From: Roseiarcus sp963809245
GTDB lineage: Bacteria > Pseudomonadota > Alphaproteobacteria > Rhizobiales > Beijerinckiaceae
Reading direction: 5' to 3'
Assembly (NCBI GenBank): GCA_963809245.1
Contig: CAWEIU010000010.1
Location: 1-64,000 of the forward strand
DNA length: 64,000 nt
A model generated the notes under the pieces. It was not told where the DNA came from. It did no database searches and saw nothing but the letters and a program-made list of their open reading frames with translations. The translations under genes were made by a program, and so were the position numbers. Below are positions 19,779 through 29,450 of this stretch, in pieces (position 1 is the first letter of the stretch; each line of letters begins with the position of its first letter).

Positions 19779-20662
19779 ATGAGTCAGGAGAAGGACATTC
19801 GCGCAAGCGGTCCGGCCGCATCGGTTCGAGCCCCCGCGGAGGGGCGGCAATCGTCCGGGGCGTGGCTCGGACTGGAGGATCGCGCCTGCGTGGTCACCGG
19901 CGCCGGCAGCGGCATCGGCGCCGGCATTGCCCGCGCTTTCGCGGCAGTCGGGGCGCATGTGGCCCTCGTCGACCGGAACCTCGTGGCAGCGGAAGCCATC
20001 GCGGCGGAACTCCGCGCGACAGGCGCAACGGCGCTGGCTATCGGCTGCGATGTCGCGGACGAACGGTCCGTCGCCCATGCGGCTGAAACGACGCGCGCCG
20101 CGATCGGGCCTGTCGCCGTTCTCGTCAACAACGCCGGCCTGTTGCGCGCGGGCCCGTTGGAGACGGTTTCGCTCGATGACTGGAACCAGGCTATCGCCGT
20201 CAACCTGACCGGCTATCTTCTATGCGCCCGCGCCTTCGGGCGCGATATGCTGGCGGCCGGCAAAGGAAGCCTCGTCCACGTCGCGTCGATCTCGGCGATC
20301 AATCCCCAGACCAACAGCGGCTCCTACAGCTCGAGCAAGGCCGGCGTTCTGCTCCTGTCGCGTCAGCTTGCGGCGGAATGGGGTCCGCGGGGGTGCGCAG
20401 CAACGCCATTCTCCCCGGCATGATCCGAACCGCGCTTTCCGCCAAATTCTATGAAGAGCCGGGCTTCGAGGCGCGCCGGGCGGCCGCGACCGCAAGCCGC
20501 CGGATCGGCGAGCCGGACGATCTCGCAGGGCCTGCATTGTTCCTTGCCTCCGACAGGGCGGCTTACGTCAACGGCGCGGAAGTGCTCGTCGACGGCGGCC
20601 TCGACTGCATGCTGATGGACATGGTTCCGCGTCCCGGCTTCAACGCAACCCCAGCCGCTTGA
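19779..20662 (+). pseudogene. SDR family oxidoreductase, single frameshift in a G-run
   Basis: SDR with TGAGSGIGAGIA, LVNNAGLLRA, HVASISA and the catalytic YSSSKAGVLL. In the GTCCGCGGGGGTGCGC stretch near 20388-20396 the frame is lost. One more G in the run would give PRGVRSNAILPGMIRT and continue to the stop at 20662 with the usual SDR C-terminus (VNGAEVLVDGGLD). The position in a homopolymer makes a sequencing error quite likely, and the gene may be functional. It is first in the operon with the FAD dehydrogenase 22 bp downstream. Confidence 0.82.
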
Positions 20663-20684
20663 GCCCCAATTCAGGAGATTGAAC

Positions 20685-22391
20685 ATGGCTAAGGATATTG
20701 CCTGCGATCTCGTCGTGATCGGGTCCGGCGCGGCGGGTCTCGCGACTGCGATCACGGCGCGCAAGCGCGGCCTTGATGTCGTTGTGCTCGAGAAGGAGCC
20801 GGTCTTCGGAGGAACGACGGCGCTGTCGGGTGGCGTGCTCTGGATCCCTCTCACCAAATATGGCCGCGAGCAGAACCCGGGCGACAATGTCGAGCGCGTC
20901 CGCCAGTACATGATGAACGAGACCGGCAACAATTACGATTCCGCGGCCGTCGAATGCTTCATCGAAAACGCTCCGAAGATGGTCGATTTCTTCGAGCGCG
21001 AGACCGAGATGAAATTCGTCCCGACGCTCTACCCGGACTATCACCCGAACGCTCCGGGCGGCGTCGACGTCGGGCGTTCGATCCTGGCCGCGCCTTACGA
21101 CGTTCGTAAGCTCGGCAAGGACATGCCCCGCCTCAAGCCGCCGCTCGAAACCATCACCTTCATGGGCATGATGTTCAATTCGTCGAACGCGGACCTCAAA
21201 CATTTCTTCCGCGCTACGAAATCGGTCACCTCGTTTCTCTTTGTCGCCAGGCGTCTGGCGGCGCACGTGAAGGAGCTCGCGCTCTACCGGCGCGGCATCA
21301 ACGTGACCAGCGGCAACGCGCTGGCCGCGCGGCTCGCCAAATCCGCGCTGGCGATCGGCATTCCAATCCTGACCTCTTGCCCCATGAAGGCGCTATTGCG
21401 AGACGGCGACAAGGTTGTAGGCGGGCGGGCAGGGGGCCCCGACGGGGAATTTCAGGTCACTGCGAAATATGGCGTCGTGCTTGCCTGCGGCGGCTTCCCG
21501 CATGACAAGAAGCGCATCGCTGCGGCCTATCCGCACGTGAAGCGCGGCGGGGAGCATCTTTCGCCCACACCGGTCGGGAACACCGGGGACGGGCTCAATA
21601 TGGCCGAGGCCGCGGGTGGGGCGGTCGACATCCGCTATCCCGATGCTTCCGCCTGGATGCCCGTCTCGCGCGTTCCTTTCGGCAAGGACCGGTTCGGGGT
21701 CTTTCCGCATCTGCTCGACCGCTATAAGCCCGGCGTCATCGGGGTGCTGCGCAACGGCAAACGCTTCACCAATGAGTCCAACTCCTATCACGACGTCGGG
21801 GCCGCTCTCATCCGCGCATGCGAGGGCGGCCGGGAGACGGCGATGTGGCTCATCTGCGACAAGGTCGCGCTTGGCAAATATGGGCTCGGCTACGCCAAGC
21901 CCTCACCGATGCCGGTCGGCCCCCTTCTTCGCAACGGCTATCTCATCAAAGGCGATACGATCGCCGATCTGGCCAGGAACGCCGGTATCGACCCCGCTGG
22001 TCTCGAAGCGACGGTGCGCGCTTACAATGGCGACGCAGTGCGTGGTGAGGATCCGGCCTTCCATCGGGGCAGCACATCCTTCAACCGCTATCTCGCGGAC
22101 CAGGGCAACGCGCCGAACCCTTGCGTCGCGCCGATTGCGACCGGTCCGTTCTACGCAGTCAAGGTCGTCATGGGCGATCTCGGCACCTTCGATGGCCTGA
22201 GAACCAGCGTTATCGGCGAGGTCTTGCGCCCTGACGGAAGCCGTATCGAGGGCCTCTACGCGGTCGGCAACGACCGCCAGAGCGTAATGGGTGGCAATTA
22301 TCCGGGCGCGGGCATCACGCACGGGCCGAACATGACCTTTGGCTTCGTCACCGGAAACGCGGTCGCCGATCGGGCGGGGGCGCGGGCATGA
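20685..22391 (+). CDS. FAD-dependent ring dehydrogenase, 3-ketosteroid-dehydrogenase/FrdA-like
   Basis: A 568-residue FAD_binding_2 flavoprotein. The dinucleotide motif is VIGSGAAGLATA, followed by VFGGTTALSGGVLWIP as in 3-oxosteroid 1-dehydrogenases. The C-terminal flavin/active-site loop is MGGNYPGAGITHGP. Such enzymes remove hydrogens next to a ring ketone to make enones or aromatic rings. It starts at ATG 20685 after AGGAG. It overlaps the following NIPSNAP gene by 4 bp and follows an SDR that could supply the ring ketone. Two paralogues lie at 29447 and 31159. Confidence 0.88.
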   Translation: MAKDIACDLVVIGSGAAGLATAITARKRGLDVVVLEKEPVFGGTTALSGGVLWIPLTKYGREQNPGDNVERVRQYMMNETGNNYDSAAVECFIENAPKMVDFFERETEMKFVPTLYPDYHPNAPGGVDVGRSILAAPYDVRKLGKDMPRLKPPLETITFMGMMFNSSNADLKHFFRATKSVTSFLFVARRLAAHVKELALYRRGINVTSGNALAARLAKSALAIGIPILTSCPMKALLRDGDKVVGGRAGGPDGEFQVTAKYGVVLACGGFPHDKKRIAAAYPHVKRGGEHLSPTPVGNTGDGLNMAEAAGGAVDIRYPDASAWMPVSRVPFGKDRFGVFPHLLDRYKPGVIGVLRNGKRFTNESNSYHDVGAALIRACEGGRETAMWLICDKVALGKYGLGYAKPSPMPVGPLLRNGYLIKGDTIADLARNAGIDPAGLEATVRAYNGDAVRGEDPAFHRGSTSFNRYLADQGNAPNPCVAPIATGPFYAVKVVMGDLGTFDGLRTSVIGEVLRPDGSRIEGLYAVGNDRQSVMGGNYPGAGITHGPNMTFGFVTGNAVADRAGARA

Positions 22392-22738
22392 ACGCGCGCA
22401 TGAGCTATCAGAGCAAGCCGCTTGTGGATCACCGCGTCTACACGATACGCCTGAGGAAGATGCCCGAGTTTCTCGATGTGTTCGACCGGCTCGCCATGCC
22501 GATCCTTCTCGAAACGCTCGGCAGCCCGCTTGGCTTCTGGACCAGCGTCGTCGGCCCTCAGAACCAGTTCACGCACCTCTGGGGCTACGACGATTTCGAA
22601 GACTACGGGCGTCGGTGTCTCGCCCGCGACTCGCACCCAGACTTTCCGGCCTATCTCAAGGCCTCCGAACATCTGATCGTGGCGCAGGAGACGAGGCTCA
22701 TTCGCGCCGCGGCGCTTCCGAGCCTCGCGGCAGGCTGA
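22388..22738 (+). CDS. NIPSNAP family protein
   Basis: A 116-residue dimeric alpha/beta-barrel protein of the NIPSNAP family (VYTIRLRKMPEFLDVFDRLA, FTHLWGYDDFEDYGRR). It overlaps the dehydrogenase stop by ATGA, so it is translated with it. A second NIPSNAP protein follows the other pair of FAD dehydrogenases (32877), a linkage that suggests a shared role such as isomerisation or product binding. The activity is not known. Confidence 0.82.
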   Translation: MNARMSYQSKPLVDHRVYTIRLRKMPEFLDVFDRLAMPILLETLGSPLGFWTSVVGPQNQFTHLWGYDDFEDYGRRCLARDSHPDFPAYLKASEHLIVAQETRLIRAAALPSLAAG

Positions 22739-22756
22739 GTTCCGGAGGGATCCCTG

Positions 22757-23551
22757 ATGAGCAAGAATCGAACGCGGCTCGGGGTCGCGCTCGTGACCGG
22801 CGGTGCGGACGGCATCGGCTGGGCCACCTGCCAGCGACTCGCCTGCGACGGCGCCCGGGTTGCGATTGTAGATCTTCGCGAAGACGCCGCGCGCGAACGG
22901 GCGCGAGAACTCGGCGCTGCGCATATCGGTCTCGGTTGCGACGTGAGCCGGGAGGCGGACGTGGCCTCCGCCGTCAAACGGACCATCGAGACGTTCAGCC
23001 GCATCGACATTCTCGTCAACAACGCGGGCGTCGGCGAGCAGGGCTCTGTCACGCTCGACCAGACGGTCGAGGGTTTCGACCGGGTGATGAATGTGCATCT
23101 GCGCGGCGCCTTTCTCATGAGCCGGGAGGTTGGTCGCGTGATGCTGGCGCAGAAGTCGGGCGCCATCGTCAACCTGTCGTCGATCGCAGGTCATGCGGGC
23201 ATTCCCGGCCGCAACGCCTATGGCGCGGCCAAGGCGGGCCTCTCCGCGATGACGCGCGCGATGGCCTGCGAATGGGCGCGGGCCGGAGTCCGCGTCAACG
23301 CGGTCGCGCCGGGCTACGTGAAGACCGCGCTGGTCGAAGATCTCATGCGGCGTGGCGCGCTCGATGCCTCCGCTCTCGAATCCCGCACGCCCATGGGCCG
23401 CATGGCGCGGCCGGAAGAGATCGCCGAGGTTATCGCCTTTCTCGCCTCGCCCGCCGCGAGCTACGTCACCGGCGCGACGCTCGACGTCGACGGCGGCTGG
23501 CTCGCCTTCGGCGCCCCGGAATCCGCGCTGCCGCCCATACCGCCCGGCTAA
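22757..23551 (+). CDS. SDR family NAD(P)-dependent oxidoreductase
   Basis: 264 residues: TGGADGIGWATC coenzyme motif, LVNNAGVGEQG, VNLSSIAG, catalytic YGAAKAGLSAM, and a terminal YVTGATLDVDGGW. CGGAGGG lies 8 bp before the ATG. It forms one plus-strand unit with the dehydrogenase and NIPSNAP genes and would interconvert a ring alcohol and ketone. Confidence 0.9.
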   Translation: MSKNRTRLGVALVTGGADGIGWATCQRLACDGARVAIVDLREDAARERARELGAAHIGLGCDVSREADVASAVKRTIETFSRIDILVNNAGVGEQGSVTLDQTVEGFDRVMNVHLRGAFLMSREVGRVMLAQKSGAIVNLSSIAGHAGIPGRNAYGAAKAGLSAMTRAMACEWARAGVRVNAVAPGYVKTALVEDLMRRGALDASALESRTPMGRMARPEEIAEVIAFLASPAASYVTGATLDVDGGWLAFGAPESALPPIPPG

Positions 23552-23615
23552 CGGCAATCTTCCCTCAACGCAGGTCCTAACAACGGAGGACGCAGGGGTG
23601 TCGAAGCCATCCCCC

Positions 23616-24443
23616 TCAGCGAGAGGCGTCCGTTCCTCTCCCCAGGCGCGAGAGCGTTTTCCGTCCCTCGACTACATCTTCGAAGGGCTGTTCGGACAGG
23701 ATCTCGATCAGCTTCGCGGCGTGCGGTGCGTGGATCCGAGCCGCGGTCAGCGCAGGGAGGAAGTCGATGTCGCCCGAACCGATCGGGTCGTGTCGCCACG
23801 ATCCGCGCGGCGCATCCGAAAAATGGACGACCCGTACGGCGTCGGCAAGTCGCGCGAGGCCTTCGGCTGGATCCTCTCCGATCGCGAAAGCGTTAGCGAC
23901 ATCGTAGATGACCCCCACGCCGTCGTGGTCGGCCACAAAGGCGGCAAGCGACCCCGCATCGGGCAGCAGCCCAGCCGGCATGTTCTCGATCCAGACGCGG
24001 ACCCCGTTCTTTCGCGCCGCCTCGCAGATGCGGACGAAGGCCGGCTCGAACGACTCCATGAGGCGCGCATTCGCGCTCGTGAGAAGTGGATGGCGACGCC
24101 CCGAGCCGACGCAGATCGCCGCCGTGCCCAGTTCGGCGGCCCGCTCCGCGAGCTTGCAATAGGCGTCGACTGCGAAGTCGACAGCCTGCGGCGCCAGCGA
24201 GGCCAAGTTCACGTCGCTGCTCGCAAGATCCAGCGCCAGAAGCTCGAGACCGGCCCTCGCGATCGCAGCCCGGAGGCGTCGTTGGCGCTCGCGCGAGACG
24301 TTCCATGGATCGTAGTGCGGCGGCGTGGCCATAATCTCGATCTGGCGGAAGCCCGCGCCGGCAAGCGCGTCCACGGTCGCTTCGACGTCGCGGTCAAAGA
24401 CGAAGCCGAAAGTGTGCGCGCCGAAATCCGCGCTCTCGGTCAT
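23616..24443 (-). CDS. sugar phosphate isomerase/epimerase family TIM barrel
   Basis: 275 residues of the xylose-isomerase-like barrel superfamily. Probable metal ligands: Glu in VWIENMPAG, Asp in VIYDVANAF, His in VVHFSDAPRG and the terminal IEIL Glu. The start overlaps the IclR stop by ATGA, so it is co-translated in a minus-strand operon (Gfo/Idh remnant, IclR, TIM barrel). Substrate unknown. Relatives in aromatic and shikimate catabolism act as dehydratases. Confidence 0.82.
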   Translation of the reverse strand: MTESADFGAHTFGFVFDRDVEATVDALAGAGFRQIEIMATPPHYDPWNVSRERQRRLRAAIARAGLELLALDLASSDVNLASLAPQAVDFAVDAYCKLAERAAELGTAAICVGSGRRHPLLTSANARLMESFEPAFVRICEAARKNGVRVWIENMPAGLLPDAGSLAAFVADHDGVGVIYDVANAFAIGEDPAEGLARLADAVRVVHFSDAPRGSWRHDPIGSGDIDFLPALTAARIHAPHAAKLIEILSEQPFEDVVEGRKTLSRLGRGTDASR

Positions 24444-25306
24444 GCCGTCGGCGCCAGGAAATTGTCGTGCGGCCCGGCGCGATGGACGCCCGAAGTCGAG
24501 GCGGGGACCATGGCGACCGAGAGTTCGCGCGCCGCCTCCAGAAGGGCCGGCGCAAGCTCCAGCATCCGCGCCTCCGTCAGCCGCAAATGCGGACCCGCGA
24601 TATTGACCGTGCCGATGACCTCTTGACCGAAGGCGTCGCGGATCGGCGCCGCAATCGTGCTCATCCAGGTCGAATAGGTCTGCACCACCAGCGAGAACCC
24701 GCTTTTCCGGGCCGCGCGCAAATATTTTAGGAAGGCTTGCGGAGTCTGGGGGGCCTTCGGCCCGTATTCGGAACGCGAGCCATAGCCCTGTTCTGCGACG
24801 CGCGCCAGCGCTTCATGCTCCGGCAGACAGGAGAGCCAAGCGATTCCGGAGGCGGAGCAGGAGAGCCGCGCCACCTGTCCCATCTCTGGATCGTAGCGCA
24901 GGCCGAATTGCAGCCCCTGCGACTTCGCGACCCAGATGAGTTGCTCACCGTCGACTACGGCAAGGCGGACGAGTTCGCCGGTTTCGCGCGCAAGCCGGTC
25001 GAGGACCGGCTGCGCGAGGTCGGTCACGCCGATGCCGGCCAGAAAGTTGAAGGCGAGCGAAGCGATCTTGGCGGTCAGCTGGTAGCCGCCGTGATGACGC
25101 TCCTGGCGCACGTAACCTCGCTCCGCAAGGCTTGTCAGCACCCGATGGGTCGCGCTGCGCGGAATACGAAGCTGATCCGCGATCTCAGCGAGTTGCATGC
25201 CGCGCGCATTCGTCGACAGAAGCTCGATCACCGCGAGCGTGCGTTCGAGCAGGCCGCTCGGGCTCCCCCCTCCGTTGTCATCTTCGGCTGGAAGGTGCGC
25301 TTTCAT
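24440..25306 (-). CDS. IclR family transcriptional regulator
   Basis: 288 residues. The winged helix-turn-helix (LAVIELLSTNARGMQLAEIA, IPRSATHRVLTSLAERGYV) is followed by the IclR effector domain (GETGELVRLAVVDGEQLIWVAKSQG, SGIAWLSCL). It lies in an operon that diverges from the branched-chain-type transporter, with two IclR-box-like operators between them at 25832-25876. It is expected to regulate both directions in response to a pathway acid. Confidence 0.93.
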   Translation of the reverse strand: MKAHLPAEDDNGGGSPSGLLERTLAVIELLSTNARGMQLAEIADQLRIPRSATHRVLTSLAERGYVRQERHHGGYQLTAKIASLAFNFLAGIGVTDLAQPVLDRLARETGELVRLAVVDGEQLIWVAKSQGLQFGLRYDPEMGQVARLSCSASGIAWLSCLPEHEALARVAEQGYGSRSEYGPKAPQTPQAFLKYLRAARKSGFSLVVQTYSTWMSTIAAPIRDAFGQEVIGTVNIAGPHLRLTEARMLELAPALLEAARELSVAMVPASTSGVHRAGPHDNFLAPTA

Positions 25307-25318
25307 GATCGCGTCCTC

Positions 25319-25774
25319 TTAGTTCGGAACGACCATCTGCCCGCTCTCCGCCGCCTCCCGAACTGCCAGCGTCGCGCGAAGCGTCCGCGTCGCGTCGGCA
25401 GCGTCGATGATCGGCGTCTCCGCACCGCGTATGACGGCGGCGAAATGGTCGAGCTGTCTTTGATATGGACTGCCGCTCTCATGGGGCGCGGTCTCCACGC
25501 TGATCGGGTCGTGCCAGCCCAACGGCTTCGCAAGCGGTAGGTGGGTGAGATTGGGCGTCGCGATCAGCGCGCCGTCCGGCCGCTTGCAGGCGAGCAACGC
25601 CTCCACGTCAGGGAACCAGGCGACGCCGAGGCTTTCCGCATAGGCCCTCGCCGAGTTGACGGGCTCGACGACGACGGCGGCCAGCCTAGCAGGCCCTTCG
25701 CGGCGCATCAGCACCTCCGCGTGCATCCTGCCATTCGCGCCGAGACCGACAATAGCGATATCCGTAGCCTGCAC
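25319..25774 (-). pseudogene. Gfo/Idh/MocA oxidoreductase with in-frame internal deletion
   Basis: The reading frame of 151 codons starts at GTG 25774, with GGGAGGA 8 bp upstream. The first 85 residues are the Rossmann part (IAIVGLGANGRMHAEVL, PDGALIATPNLTHLPLA). It then jumps to the extreme C-terminus of the family (YQRQLDHFAAVIRGAETP, RTLRATLAVREAAES). About 180-190 residues, including the EKP catalytic Lys motif and the substrate domain, are missing. The open frame is preserved across the junction, but an active enzyme is unlikely. Confidence 0.8.
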
Positions 25775-25831
25775 CGAGCGTTCCTCCCTGCAGACAGGAT
25801 AAGGCGGATCGCGCATGGGTCAAGATCATTT

Positions 25832-25876
25832 ATGGAATTCAATTCCATTCCTTGTTGCAATGGAATTTATTTCCAT
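25832..25876. promoter_or_regulatory. pair of IclR-box operators
   Basis: ATGGAATTCAATTCCAT (25832-25848) is a perfect palindrome, and ATGGAATTTATTTCCAT (25860-25876) differs at one pair. Their centres are 28 bp apart. Both resemble the known IclR site TGGAAATNATTTCCA. They sit between the divergent Gfo/Idh-IclR-TIM operon and the Liv binding-protein gene. Confidence 0.82.
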
Positions 25877-25936
25877 TTATGGGAGAAGCCAAAGCCGGGC
25901 GGCGAAGTGGCGACAGCCGGCATTTGGGAGGAACGC

Positions 25937-27175
25937 ATGAAGCAGGGTTTCAGAGTTGACCGCCGCAAGGTGCTCATCGGAGGCGCAAGCCTTGCGGCGT
26001 CCAGCGTCGCCTCGCCCTTCGTCAGTCGCGGCTATGCCGCTGAGCCGATCAAGATCGGCCTCCTCTGGGCCAAGACCGGACAGATCGCGGAACAGGGCGA
26101 ATATCTCGCACAAGGCAGTATGCTCGCCCTTGAGCAGCGCGGGAACATGCTGCTCGGCCGGCCCGCCGAAGTCGTCTGGCTGGACGAACCGAACCCGCAG
26201 GGCGCGCAGCTCAACGCGCAGCGTCTCGTCTCGGAAGACAAGGTCGTTGGCATTGTCGGGGGCGCGCTTTCGTCCTTCGCGCTCGCCGAGTTGGCGGTGG
26301 CGAAGAAGGCCAAGATCCCCTTCATCGCCGGCAACGCCGCGGCAGGGTCGCTGACCGGCTCGGCCTGCAACAAATACACGTTCCGTCTTCAGCCGCCGGT
26401 CGACGTTCACACCAAGGTGCTTGCGCCCTACTGCGCCAGCATTGGCAAGAAGTGGTACACGCTGACCGCCTCTTACGCCTACGGTCAGGACATCAAGAAG
26501 TCCTTCACGGATTATATCAAGGCCAACGGCGGCGAGATCGTCGGCGCGGATGAAGCGCCGCTCAACACCGCCGACTTCTCCTCCTATATCCTCAAGATTT
26601 GCGCCGCCAAGCCGGATGTCGTGATCGGCGGCATATCCGGCAACGACCTCACCACGTTCCTTAAGCAGTGGAACGAGCTTGGCATGCGCGGCAAGATTCC
26701 CTTCGCGGAGATCTCCGTCGGTGACACCGACATCTGGGGCGTCGGGCCTGAGGCCGCGGACGGTCTCTTTACGATGACTTGGTGGTACAAGAACCCCGCC
26801 AATCCCAGGGAAGAACAGGACATGGCGGCGGCCTACGAGAAAAAATACGGCCGCCCCGCCGCCGACAAGACCTGGATGGGCTGGCTTTCGATGAAGTCGC
26901 TGCTGGACTCGATCGAAGCGGCGAAGTCCACCGACTCGGCCAAGGTGGTCGAGGCGCTCGAACACTGGAGCACGATGCGCGGAGGCCTGCCGTCGGCCTA
27001 CCGTCCCTTCGACCACCAGATGACCAACCGGCTTCTCGTCTGCCAAGTGAAGCCCAAGATCACCGACAAGTGGGACTATTTCGACGTCAAGGCCGAATTG
27101 CCGGCCGACCAGGCTGCAATTGACGCCGCCTTCGGTTCGCAAGCGGACTCGGCCTGCAAGATGGATTTGCTCTGA
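25937..27175 (+). CDS. branched-chain amino acid-type ABC transporter substrate-binding protein
   Basis: A 412-residue periplasmic binding protein of the LivJ/Peripla_BP_6 type. The signal region contains twin arginines (VDRRKVLIGGASLAASS), so Tat export is possible, with cleavage near GYAAEP. The mature start IKIGLLWAKTGQ and VVGIVGGALSSFALA are typical. GGGAGGAACGC precedes the ATG. Family members in catabolic clusters carry aromatic and alicyclic acids as often as amino acids. It heads the transporter operon that is broken downstream. Confidence 0.9.
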   Translation: MKQGFRVDRRKVLIGGASLAASSVASPFVSRGYAAEPIKIGLLWAKTGQIAEQGEYLAQGSMLALEQRGNMLLGRPAEVVWLDEPNPQGAQLNAQRLVSEDKVVGIVGGALSSFALAELAVAKKAKIPFIAGNAAAGSLTGSACNKYTFRLQPPVDVHTKVLAPYCASIGKKWYTLTASYAYGQDIKKSFTDYIKANGGEIVGADEAPLNTADFSSYILKICAAKPDVVIGGISGNDLTTFLKQWNELGMRGKIPFAEISVGDTDIWGVGPEAADGLFTMTWWYKNPANPREEQDMAAAYEKKYGRPAADKTWMGWLSMKSLLDSIEAAKSTDSAKVVEALEHWSTMRGGLPSAYRPFDHQMTNRLLVCQVKPKITDKWDYFDVKAELPADQAAIDAAFGSQADSACKMDLL

Positions 27176-27259
27176 GGCGAGCGTTTCCCTCCGCATCCGG
27201 CCCTTCGTCGGCGCCGGACGCGGAGACCCGGTTCGGTTCGTCCGCGAGCGAGGCCCGTG

Positions 27260-28130
27260 ATGCTGGACATGCTGCTCTCCCAGATCGTCAACGGTCTGGT
27301 TCTTGGCTTTCTCTACGTCCTGATTGCGACCGGCCTATCGATCATCTTCGGCATGCTCGGGATCGTCAATTTTGCGCATGGAGCCTTTTTCGCGATCGGG
27401 GCCTATCTCGCGCTGACGCTCGCCGCCTATTTCGGCTGGTGGGCGGTCGTCCTCGCTCCTATCCTCACTGGGCTCATCGGCGTCGCAGTCGAGGTCGCCT
27501 TCATCCGGCGTCTTTACGGCAAGGAGCCGCTGCTCGGCCTCGTCCTCACCTTCGCGCTGGCGCTGTTCGCCGAGGCGTTGTTGCGCCGGATCTACGGCGG
27601 CGAGGCGCAGCCCTTTGCGATTCCCGCCTTTCTGAACGGCTTCGTCGAATATGGCGCGATCCTCATCACCAAATACCGCATCGCGGTGCTCGCGGTCACC
27701 GTTGTGGCGCTAGTCGCCTTCTGGTCCTTCATCGAATACACGCCCTTCGGCCGCATCATCCGCGCCGGATCGCGCGATCCCGAAATGGTCGGACTGCTCG
27801 GCATCAACCTCCCGGTCGTGCTCTCCGCCGTGTTCGGCGTCGGCTGCCTACTCGCCGGACTGGCGGGAATGCTAGCGGGTCCTCTGTTGACCGTGCAACC
27901 TGCGATGGGTTCGGGCGCCATCATGCCGGCCTTCGTTATCGTGACCATCGGCGGCCTCGGCTCTTTCGAGGGCGCCGCAGTCGCCGGTCTTATGGTCGGC
28001 GTTATCACGGCGGTCACCATCCAGTTCTACCCCTCCTGGTCCGGGCGCGGCGATGTACATCCTGATGGCCGTCGTGTTGCTGGTCAGGCCGCGCGGCCTG
28101 TTCGGTGAGCGCTGGGAGCGGTTCGAATGA
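27260..28130 (+). pseudogene. LivH-type ABC transporter permease, frameshifted near the end
   Basis: About 288 residues with repeated hydrophobic segments (IVNGLVLGFLYVLIATGLSI, FAHGAFFAIGAYLALTLA). The frame is intact to FYPSWSG. Near 28042-28048 a one-base change is needed to continue as AAMYILMAVVLLVRPRGLFG and end at TGA 28128-28130, which overlaps the livM start (ATGA). Without the correction the last 20 residues are altered. It may be a sequencing error in a GC-rich run. Confidence 0.82.
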
Positions 28131-29165
28131 GCCTACGCTCCTTCCTTCGCGCGCCCCCTCTGTGGGTGGCGATCGTCCTCGTCGCCGCTCAGCGCGGTCT
28201 GGATGCTGATCGGCGCGCCGATCTCGCTAATCACCCAGATCGCCATCTATGCGCTCTACGGCTTGGGCGTAAATCTACTGGTCGGCTATACCGGGCTCGT
28301 GCCGTTCGGCGCCTCGGTCTTCTTCGGCTGCGCGAGCTATTTCTCAGCAATCGTCCTGCTCAGCGGATGGGCCAGCGACATCGTCGCGCTCATCGGGTCG
28401 GTTGTCTTTTCCATGGTGCTCGGTCTTGCGATCGGGGCGCTCATCCTGCGCCGCCGCGGTCTCTATTTCTCTCTGCTGACGCTCGCCTTCTCGCAGATTG
28501 CTTACGAAGTTGCTTTCAAATGGACCGACGTAACAGGCGGCGAAAACGGCCTTCAAGGGGTGCCGCGTACAGCCTTTCCGAGCGACCTTTCCTATCACGC
28601 CTTCGTCGTCATCGTCGTCGTCGCGGTCTTCTGGCTCATCTGGCTTGTCGTCCATGCGCCGTTCGGCCGCGTCATGCAGGCGGTTCGGGACAACGAACAG
28701 CGCGCCGCGAGCCTCGGCTATAATGTCTATTGGATCCGGCTGTGGGCCTTGACCCTGATGGCCGGCGTCGTCGGCCTTGCGGGCACCATGCTCACGCTGA
28801 TGCTGCAGGGCGTCTACGCCGACAATCTCAGCTGGCAGCACGCGGGCGACAGCCTGTTGATGACGGTGCTCGGGGGCGTTCATCATTTTCTCGGGCCGCT
28901 GTGGGGCGCCATCGTCTTCATCGTTCTGCAGGACCGGCTCTCGGCCTTCACCGAGAACTGGTGGCTCATTTTCGCGCCGATCGTCATCGTCTTCGCGCTC
29001 GCGTCGCCCGATGGCGTTCAGGGCCTCGCGCAGCGCCTGTTCGGCAAGCCGCAGTGGACGCTGACGCGCCGGACGATTACCGGAACGTCCCGCCGCCATC
29101 AGGCCTTACGAAAGCGCCGCCGCCGCGATGGACCGCGCGCGCCCGATCCTCGAGACCCGCAGGCT
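28127..29165 (+). pseudogene. LivM-type ABC permease fused to the first codons of a LivG ATPase, truncated
   Basis: MSLRSFLRAPPLWVAIVLVAA reads in one frame. After a break near 28185 the body continues as MLIGAPISLITQIAIY, VNLLVGYTGLVPFGASVFFG and GLYFSLLTLAFSQIAYE, the usual LivM sequence. Near 29080 a further one-base change reveals PERPAAIRPYESAAAAMDR and ARPILETRRLS, the linker and first strand of a permease-ATPase fusion. The ATPase domain (Walker A onwards) is absent because the sequence passes directly into shikimate dehydrogenase. No LivG or LivF ATPase is found anywhere in this locus. Confidence 0.75.
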
Positions 29166-29450
29166 GTCGAGATCAGCGTCGGCTCTCCCGACCCGACCGG
29201 CTTCGACTTTGTCGGCAATGCGACGCCAGCGGGGATGAAGCCCGGCGACCCGTTGCCGGTCGATGTGTCGAAGCCTGCGCAGGTCTATGTCGGCTGCGTC
29301 ATCACCTCGCCCGCGGTGTCGCCGCTCGTCGCGGCCGCCCGCGCGGTGGGCTGCGTCACGGGCACGGGAAGCGAAATGTATGCCGCGCTGCAGGAGATGA
29401 TGATCGATTTCCTCCTGTTCGCCGATCAGAAGGCCGAGGCGCGCGCGTGA
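29166..29450 (+). pseudogene. shikimate dehydrogenase (AroE-like) C-terminal fragment
   Basis: About 95 codons: GSPDPTGFDFVGNATPAGM, VGCVITSPAVSPLVAAARA and GTGSEMYAALQEMMIDF, all C-terminal AroE features. The N-terminal substrate domain and most of the NAD(P) fold are absent. The stop overlaps the next gene (GTGA), so the original gene order livG-livF-aroE-dehydrogenase can be inferred. Its presence links the cluster to shikimate/quinate-like chemistry. Confidence 0.75.

Noticed and set aside
20222..20662. Separate gene starting at 20222
   Set aside because: It is the second half of the SDR at 19779 displaced by one base in a G-run.
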